From positions 124,001 through 188,000 of the forward strand of contig MCFH01000060.1 in NCBI GenBank assembly GCA_002104945.1: a stretch of DNA of 64,000 nt. The letters are read 5' to 3'. The notes under the pieces are model-generated. The model was not told the origin of the DNA and did no database searches. It was given only the letters and a program-made list of their open reading frames with translations. The stretch is from Piromyces finnis. Taxonomy: Eukaryota; Neocallimastigomycota; Neocallimastigomycetes; Neocallimastigales; Neocallimastigaceae. Numbering within the stretch: the stretch's first letter is position 1; every line of letters starts with the position of its first letter. Made by a program: the position numbers and the translations under genes. Shown here in pieces: positions 57,503 to 64,000 of this stretch.

Positions 57503-57645
57503 ATTATCCAAAATAAGCAACTAAAATAAATATCCAAAATAAGAATAAAAAAAATTTTATTCATGAATAATTAAATAAATAAATATTCATTCACTAAAAT
57601 TTTTGATATAAAAGAAAAATCAATATTAAAAGTTTACGAAGAAAA

Positions 57646-57673
57646 AAAAAAGGTTAAATTATAAACCTTTTTT
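57646..57673 (+). other. 3' UTR hairpin of GH43 copy 2
   Basis: Same stem and loop as at 51801-51828. Confidence 0.5.
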
Positions 57674-57715
57674 AATCGTATTTAATATTATAAAATATTT
57701 ATATATATATTAAAT

Positions 57716-58232
57716 ATTGAATAATTTCAATTTTTTTAATCATTTTTAGAGTAGGTAAAAAAAAAGAAATTATTTAAATGTAAAAATGTAAAAAGAAAAA
57801 AAAAAAAAACCGATAACATCATAACAACTACATATAAACGAAATCACAAAGAAAAACAAAAAACCAAAACAAAAATTAAATTATTAATAAAAAACAAATA
57901 AAAATAAATATAAAAAAAAAAAAAAAATATTTTTTAAAGTGTTGAATTAGAATAGTAAAAAACTACAATTTTTAAAAAATTTTTTGTGTGTACTTTATAA
58001 TAAATTTTATTATTATTTTTCATATTTTACTATATTAAACGAAATTACTTTTGTGTATATTCACAATCTTTAATAATAGAATAAAGTTTTTCAATAACTT
58101 TTTTTTTTTTTGAAGAACTTTTAGTATTGGTTCACTTTTAACACCTAACAAGAAAAAGGTTAAAGTTGAAGTTATATACTATAAAATGAAAATCATTTTT
58201 AATAAGATTCGAAATCATTTTAAAAACGACTA
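57716..58232. other. AT-rich spacer before the LINE
   Basis: Poly(A) tracts and no ORF. Ends at the LINE target GGCCTTTTCAT (58233-58243). Confidence 0.6.
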
Positions 58233-58243
58233 GGCCTTTTCAT

Positions 58244-58615
58244 GTGCCCTCTTGGAAACGTGCCTTCATTTATTTAATAAATGTAGTTTCTCAAGGGGGT
58301 CTACTCATGCTCATGGTACTGAGAGAGTAGGAAGAATTAAATCCAAGTATTGCGCAATGGATGCTTGGTTAGTCTTTAAGGGATAGTTTCTCAAGGGGGT
58401 CTACTCATGCTCATGGTACTGAGAGAGTAGAAAGAATTAAATCCAAGTATTGCGCAATGGATGCTTGGTGCCCTCTTAGGAATGTGCCTTCATTTATTTA
58501 ATAAATGTAATTTCTCAAGGGGGTCTACTCATGCTCATGGTACTGAGAGAGTAGAAAGAATTAAATCCAAGCATTGCGCAATGGATGCTTGGTTAGTCTT
58601 TAAGGGAAAATTATT
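58244..58615 (+). repeat. Tandem 5' UTR monomers of the LINE
   Basis: A unit of about 100 bp starting AGTTTCTCAAGGGGGTCTAC occurs at 58285, 58385 and (diverged start) 58509. A second block of about 41 bp (TGCCCTCTT...TTAATAAATGTA) occurs at 58245 and again about 58469. Each unit has a hairpin CCAAG/CTTGG around ATTGCGCAAT, and CTCA/TGAG. The rest of the leader to 59236 is not repetitive apart from (AG)n at 59140. Confidence 0.88.
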
Positions 58616-59236
58616 AGGACTAAGCTCATGGTACTGAGCGATTAAAAAACATTTTATTCATCGAATTAAGTATTTGATGAATAAGTTGAATGTTTGATAT
58701 TCAGGTAAGTTTGTATAGTATTTAATTAGAAGAGTAATACATTTTGTTGCTTTATTTTTTCTTTTATTCATGTATTCATGTAGTACTACTCTTCTCTTGT
58801 AAGAATCCAATGTAGTCAACTTTAGCATTTGCATTGTATTTTTATATTCATGTAGCTATTGTTGTATTGTTTCTTGTAAGAGACTGATTCACTCTACATC
58901 ATGTAAAAATACTATTCACAAGCTTTCTGGTGTCGACATTCTTGATTCAAATTTTTTACCAATTTAAATATTTAATGAAAAGTAAGTCAAACAAGTTTAG
59001 TGTCAAAAAGCGATTCGAATTTACTAACAACAAACCAAAACTAGAATTTTTAAAGAAAATTTACAACTAGAATTCAAAAAAAAAGAAACTTTAAACAAAG
59101 CATCGTAACAATTTTTGTACTATCCAGTACTTTTAAGAAGAGAGAGAGAGACAGATTTTTTTCCATATACGTTATATTTGTAATTTTTATTAGTATTTAT
59201 TTTATATTCAATATTTTTTAATTAGAATTTATTATC

Positions 59237-62200
59237 ATGTCAGTCCTTTATATTAAAGATAAGAATTATATCAGACGTGGTACCCGGTCTTATGGTATCC
59301 CCTTAGATGATATTCGCTCCTTCTTTATCCGTGGTATTCGATCATGGTCAGTAAATATGCTATGGGAAAAACTCGAGGTTATTCTAGAAGATAAATTTAA
59401 TTCAGTTATTAGTGTTAAATATTTTCAAACTTTCAATGATCACTTTTTCTTAGTCAAGGTTCATGGTTCATCAAAAGATTGTATTAAAATCTTACACATG
59501 TTAAAGAAGAAACTTTCAGTTACCTCAATTTCCTTTTCAGCTCGTAGTAGAAGGAATCACAAATACACTTTTTCCACTCTCAAACGTAAAATTTTAGTTT
59601 CTAATAAACATCAACATTCTATTCAACAATCATTTCAACAATCAGTTCAACAATCTCATCAACAATCCGATCTTCAACAAATTTCCCATCATGAAAATAT
59701 TCCAGATCTACAGCAAACACAATTTCAATCTCAACATTCAACAATTAATTATAATAGCTCTATCAACTCTGCTAACAGTTCAATAGTTGATAGTTCTTCA
59801 GTTTCACAGCCATCTAGTAATAGTTCTACTTATTCCTCTGATGCATCATCCATTAATAATGATGACTTTAATAATAGTAATAATAGCAACGATTCTTCCT
59901 CATCCTCATCCAACAAGCCTGATAACTTTTCTTTTTGTCTTAGTTGGAACACCAATGGGTGGAATCACGAAAAGAGAGATAGTATTAGCTATTTCACAGC
60001 TATTTTCAAACCATTATTTTTATGTTTCCAAGAAACTGGTAATGGTTCTGGATCGAATACAGATTATCCTTGTCGTGTTACTTTGCGAAACTATAGACAC
60101 TTTTTCAAGAAAGCTGACGAATCAGTTCCTGGAATGAGAGGTTTATATTTAGGTTTTCACAATTTGTGTCAAGCCTCACTTGAAAACTTCTCTGGAAAGT
60201 ATATTATTTCTATTTATACTTTTAGTCTCTGGAATAGATTCAAATACTCGATTGGAAATGTTTATATGCCTCATAGTCATCACAACATCTATGTTGATCA
60301 TGCAAAGTTAGAAGTTCGCTTGTGGTTACAAACTCATTCATCCCATCCATCGATTCTTGTTGGTGATTTTAATATGTCTAAAGTAAAATTATCCAACTGG
60401 TTATCAACTAATGGATTAGGAGATTGGGAAATTCTTCCGCTTAGAGGATCGACTATCTCTTGGACTCGAGGTGATCAATCTTCCGACATTGACCATGCTC
60501 TTATCAATTCGAAGATGAAAGATCTTATTCACTCAGGATCATTTATAAATAATTTTTATCCAATATCAGACCATAAGCCACTTCTTATTAATGGTAAAAT
60601 TATTCCTATGGATGATTTTTCTAATGACTTTAATGTTCCTAAGAAAATTCTGAAATGGAATAGATTAAAATGTATTGAGGAAAAGGAATCTATTCTTAGT
60701 CATAATAAATTCCAAATTCTTTCAGCAAAATCCAACGATCCTAATGTTTCTACAGATGAACTTTCCAAAGAGTTTACTTCAACTGCTTTTTCAATTGCAG
60801 ACGAGCTCAGTATTACCTCAGCAAATAATGTTATAAAGTCTTCATTTCATATTTCACAACAAATTTTTAATCTCCAAAAAATCAAAATGAAGTTGTATAA
60901 GAGATTTAAAAAAGAAAGAATTTATGATATAGATGAATTTATTAAAAGAATTAAAATCTACCGTAAGCTCATTGATTACATCCACAAAAGATGTAATGAA
61001 TTTAGGAAACAAGAATATCTTCATTGGATTAAAACAGGATGTGAGTATATGAAGAGTCATAATCCTAAGAAGGCCTGGAAATGGATCAAGAAAACTGCAA
61101 AAATTGGAAAAGATTCTTTCTTTATTGCTCAACCAATTAAAAATAAAAATGGAGAATTAGTTGTTGCTACGGAAGAACAACTAGAAGTGTGGCATGATCA
61201 TTTCGAAAACCTTGCATCAGATCCAAGTGGTGTAAGTCTTGATTTGGAGCATTGGTATGAAGAACCAACGAATAAACGTTTTTCACTTCCTATGCTTGAT
61301 GAATGGGATATCAACCAAGATATTAGTATTGATGAAGTCAAGTCAGCTATCCTCACTACTCCAAATTATAAAGCATCAGGTCCGGATGGTATTCCAATTG
61401 AATTTTACAAAGCATTAATTCCATCAAGTAATGATTCTAATAATGCTACAGGTAATAATTCTTCTGGTAATACCACTTCAGATAATGATGCTTATGGTTT
61501 AAATTTTATTCTTAAATTATTCAACCGTACTTGGGATGGAGATTTCCCCAACTCATGGAATGAATCCAGTATTGTTTCCATTCCTAAGAAGGGAGATTTG
61601 ACAGATTGTGATAACTATCGAGGTATATCACTTATCAATAATGGTATTAAGTTGATTTCCAAAATTGTCACCACTAGAATTTCAGAATATGGTCTAAAGA
61701 ATAATTTCATTAGACCTGAACAATTTGGTTTTCGAAAAAAGGAAGAAAGTATCAGTCTTTTCATTTCAATCCAAGAAATATGCCGTAGACGTCAATTAGA
61801 TAATAAAGAGACATATTTGGCCTTTTTAGATCTCAGGAAAGCATACGATTCAGTCCCAATCGGTAATATTCTCCATAAATTAGATTGTTTAGGAATCCGA
61901 GGTAAGAGTTTACAATTCATCAAAAATTTATATTTAACATCTAAGGCTAATGTCAAATTAGATGGACAATTCTCGAAATCTTTTGATGTGAAGAAAGGAG
62001 TCCGTCAAGGATGCCCTCTTTCTCCTATTCTCTTTAATCTCTTTATTAATGATATATTTAAAGAGTGCGAAGATCTAGGAGTCAGTTTAGGTGACACTCG
62101 ATGCTGTGGTGGACTTTTTGCAGATGATATAGTTATTTGTGCTCCAACAAGAGGATGCTTAAAAAAGATGCTTAGAAGAGTTAATGAATGGGCCTTGTAT

Positions 62201-63703
62201 AATGAAATGGAATTTGGTATCCAGAAATGTTCAACGATGGTGATTCGTCCTGAATCAATAGAAAATCAGAACAAGAGAGATCCAACATTTTACTTAGCAG
62301 GACAACCCATTCCAACTACTGATTGTTATACTTATCTTGGTGTTCCATTTGATAAGAATCTGTCCCTTAAACCAGTTATTAAAGCTCTTAATAACAAGGT
62401 TTTGAAAGGACTTTTTTCAGTCAGTAAATTCTTAAGAAATCCTAATATTCCTATTCCCTTCAAAAAGCTAGTACTTAACTCACAAGTGATTAGCAGAGTT
62501 TCATACTTTGCACCATTACTTGGATCCAACAAAGCTAGGTCTAGGATTGCTCAGAAGCATGTTAACAAAGGAGTACGATGGGTTGCCGGAGTTCATAAAG
62601 CTGTATCGTTTATATCTTTATACTCTATTTCAAAAGATTTGAATATTCCTCCATTGTCAGCCAAATGTGCGTTAGCTCAGGTTAGATGTTTTAACAAATG
62701 GAAAAACTCGAATTGTATTATCTCACACCTTGTCAATTACATTCCTAAATTTAGAAAATACACGTGGTGCAAATCAGGTAGGACACTTGATAAAAAACTA
62801 AAGAAGCATGGAGATGTTAAAGCAGTTAAAAACTTTTATTGGAAAGATCTCAAAGGGAATTCTATCAAAGCGCAATATTATGATGATAATAAATTTATTG
62901 AAACTAAAGATTTTATTAAATTATGTTATGAATACCCAGAGTTTGCCTATGGCTTCTACTGGCTATTGAAAGCAAGAAGCGGATACAAGTTGGATGCTAG
63001 AGTTGCCAAAGCTGCTAAATTTGTTGATCCAGTTTGTCCTAACTACTGTCCATGTTGCAAGTGTGGTGTTCAAAGTATTAAACATTGGTTATTAGATTGT
63101 CCAACATTTAGAGATATCCGTATTAAACATTATGATTCCATAGTCCAGCTATTAAATTTTTTCAGTCAACGTAATTCCAATAGTCCTATCAATAATAATG
63201 AAAATGTTAATATCAGCAGAGATAGCAATAACAGTAATAGTAATAGTAACAATAGTAGTAATAACAATAGTAGTAATAGAAATAATAATATTAGTAATGA
63301 TAGCAATAGTGAAGATAATAATTCTAATTTAGATAGTAATTTAGTTAATGATAGTAATAGTTCTAATAATCCGGTGAATATTAATGTGTATGATTATTCT
63401 AGTGTGTGCAGTAAAATATTTAAATTCCTTCTTGGGGGAAGAAGTTTTAACAATATTAATTACAATTCAAGGGAATGGAAAGAACTTTGTAAGCGTCAGA
63501 TTCAATCTGGTACTAACGAAGGAACTCCATTCTTGACGGTAACCGCGGAACTTCTAACCAAAATCATGCCTTTTGCTATTGGCCAGCAATGGTCAATGTT
63601 CAAAAGGTTTGAAGCAACATCCAAGAGCGTCAATGCTGAAGAAACAGTAAGACAGGCCAGGAGGGCCAGCGCAACCAATGGAGATCATAATTTTGTTCCA
63701 TGA
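59237..63703 (+). CDS. LINE endonuclease / reverse transcriptase polyprotein
   Basis: 1488 codons. N-terminal about 230 residues: basic, then Gln- and Ser-rich, an RNA-binding candidate in place of a separate ORF1. APE-type endonuclease about 232-450 with SWNTNGW, FQETGN, GDFN near 376 and SDH near 443. Reverse transcriptase about 700-990: ASGPDGIP near 713, FLDLRKAYDS near 861, GVRQGCPLSP near 921 and FADD near 960. Cysteine/histidine cluster CPNYCPCCKCGVQ...HWLLDC near 1267, then an Asn/Ser-rich stretch 1311-1375 and a conserved-looking end. The endonuclease nicks target DNA and the RT copies the RNA there (target-primed reverse transcription). All catalytic motifs are intact; ATG at 59237 is the first in frame. 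Confidence 0.95.
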   Translation: MSVLYIKDKNYIRRGTRSYGIPLDDIRSFFIRGIRSWSVNMLWEKLEVILEDKFNSVISVKYFQTFNDHFFLVKVHGSSKDCIKILHMLKKKLSVTSISFSARSRRNHKYTFSTLKRKILVSNKHQHSIQQSFQQSVQQSHQQSDLQQISHHENIPDLQQTQFQSQHSTINYNSSINSANSSIVDSSSVSQPSSNSSTYSSDASSINNDDFNNSNNSNDSSSSSSNKPDNFSFCLSWNTNGWNHEKRDSISYFTAIFKPLFLCFQETGNGSGSNTDYPCRVTLRNYRHFFKKADESVPGMRGLYLGFHNLCQASLENFSGKYIISIYTFSLWNRFKYSIGNVYMPHSHHNIYVDHAKLEVRLWLQTHSSHPSILVGDFNMSKVKLSNWLSTNGLGDWEILPLRGSTISWTRGDQSSDIDHALINSKMKDLIHSGSFINNFYPISDHKPLLINGKIIPMDDFSNDFNVPKKILKWNRLKCIEEKESILSHNKFQILSAKSNDPNVSTDELSKEFTSTAFSIADELSITSANNVIKSSFHISQQIFNLQKIKMKLYKRFKKERIYDIDEFIKRIKIYRKLIDYIHKRCNEFRKQEYLHWIKTGCEYMKSHNPKKAWKWIKKTAKIGKDSFFIAQPIKNKNGELVVATEEQLEVWHDHFENLASDPSGVSLDLEHWYEEPTNKRFSLPMLDEWDINQDISIDEVKSAILTTPNYKASGPDGIPIEFYKALIPSSNDSNNATGNNSSGNTTSDNDAYGLNFILKLFNRTWDGDFPNSWNESSIVSIPKKGDLTDCDNYRGISLINNGIKLISKIVTTRISEYGLKNNFIRPEQFGFRKKEESISLFISIQEICRRRQLDNKETYLAFLDLRKAYDSVPIGNILHKLDCLGIRGKSLQFIKNLYLTSKANVKLDGQFSKSFDVKKGVRQGCPLSPILFNLFINDIFKECEDLGVSLGDTRCCGGLFADDIVICAPTRGCLKKMLRRVNEWALYNEMEFGIQKCSTMVIRPESIENQNKRDPTFYLAGQPIPTTDCYTYLGVPFDKNLSLKPVIKALNNKVLKGLFSVSKFLRNPNIPIPFKKLVLNSQVISRVSYFAPLLGSNKARSRIAQKHVNKGVRWVAGVHKAVSFISLYSISKDLNIPPLSAKCALAQVRCFNKWKNSNCIISHLVNYIPKFRKYTWCKSGRTLDKKLKKHGDVKAVKNFYWKDLKGNSIKAQYYDDNKFIETKDFIKLCYEYPEFAYGFYWLLKARSGYKLDARVAKAAKFVDPVCPNYCPCCKCGVQSIKHWLLDCPTFRDIRIKHYDSIVQLLNFFSQRNSNSPINNNENVNISRDSNNSNSNSNNSSNNNSSNRNNNISNDSNSEDNNSNLDSNLVNDSNSSNNPVNINVYDYSSVCSKIFKFLLGGRSFNNINYNSREWKELCKRQIQSGTNEGTPFLTVTAELLTKIMPFAIGQQWSMFKRFEATSKSVNAEETVRQARRASATNGDHNFVP

Positions 63704-63943
63704 CAAAATTTTGATCTTTGGCTCGGTGTCCCATTGGAAGTCAAATACAATTATTATACTTTAGTATGATAGTGGCTTTCTTACTTTAATTAAAATTACT
63801 AGAATACATTATACCCAATTTTTATTCATTTGTGTTTATTTAAACATATTTTTTTTATTTTTATTTTTATTTTTTAATTTTTTATTACATGTATTATAAT
63901 TTTAATTAAATTAATAATAAAGTTTAAAATATTTGATGCTGTT

Positions 63944-63967
63944 AAAAAAAAAAAAAAAAAAAAAAAA
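63944..63967 (+). repeat. Poly(A) tail of the LINE
   Basis: 24 A residues followed by the right target duplication. Confidence 0.95.
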
Positions 63968-64000
63968 GGCCTTTTCATTGAATTTACAATAGGTAATTCA

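Larger units (their letters stand above)
55085..57715 (+). repeat. GH43 duplication unit, copy 2
   Basis: Identity with copy 1 runs from just before the ATG to about 210 nt after the stop, with one extra A in the 3' A-run. Confidence 0.9.
58244..63967 (+). mobile_element. Full-length non-LTR retrotransposon (LINE)
   Basis: Bounded by an 11-bp duplication GGCCTTTTCAT (58233-58243 and 63968-63978). It contains a monomeric 5' UTR, one long ORF with endonuclease and reverse transcriptase, a 3' UTR of about 240 nt and an A24 tail ending at 63967. No frame break, so it could be active and could mobilise SINEs. Clade is not settled by eye: an APE-type endonuclease and a C-terminal cysteine cluster place it among L1/Tad/R1-like lineages. 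Confidence 0.95.

Overview
The window is AT-rich eukaryotic DNA, most likely from an anaerobic gut fungus (Neocallimastigomycota). The evidence is two copies of a secreted, intron-free GH43 enzyme with CBM6, ricin-type and C-terminal fungal dockerin modules, as made for fungal cellulosomes. Long AT-rich intergenic DNA and fungal-type Ty3/gypsy and LINE elements agree. Species is not determinable by eye.

Positions 1-46400 are a pile-up of retroelements. Around 1-1322 is the 5' part of a minus-strand Ty3-like element (X). Element A (1334-8367, minus) is a complete gag/pol element lying 14 bp upstream of a tRNA-Arg(TCT) gene (8382-8455). Element E (9362-15883, plus) is a complete single-ORF chromodomain element inserted into an older LTR (F1). 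Solo LTRs G, F2, B1 and C1 follow, C1 nested in B1. Element D (21020-42722, minus) has a SINE in its 3' LTR, and its gag is split by the 12.7-kb element H (26849-39596, plus, decayed). H in turn contains an array of hairpins into which the intact element C (29157-35488, minus) has jumped. D again lies just upstream of a second tRNA-Arg(TCT) copy (43241-43314), with solo LTR B2 between. Then come truncated LTRs, a chromodomain-integrase scrap and a PI-PLC gene fragment.

Two styles of Ty3-like element coexist. A and D have a tRNA-type primer site, separate gag and pol joined by a -1 slippery heptamer touching the gag stop codon, no chromodomain, 4-bp target duplications, and insertion at the tRNA start region. 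C and E have one gag-pol ORF with a chromodomain and 5-bp duplications; they and the decayed H have a primer site complementary to a segment of their own LTR 35-40 nt after a TATA box, which is the Tf1-type self-priming layout.

Positions 46400-58240 are the gene region: two GH43 genes (49556-51658 and 55400-57502) with identical coding sequence in a direct duplication of about 5.84 kb spacing, and AT-rich flanks holding strong palindromes. From 58244 to 63967 lies a full-length LINE with an 11-bp target duplication, tandem 5' UTR monomers, one endonuclease-reverse transcriptase ORF and a poly(A) tail. The SINE in element D shares a segment near its 3' end with the end of this LINE's ORF.
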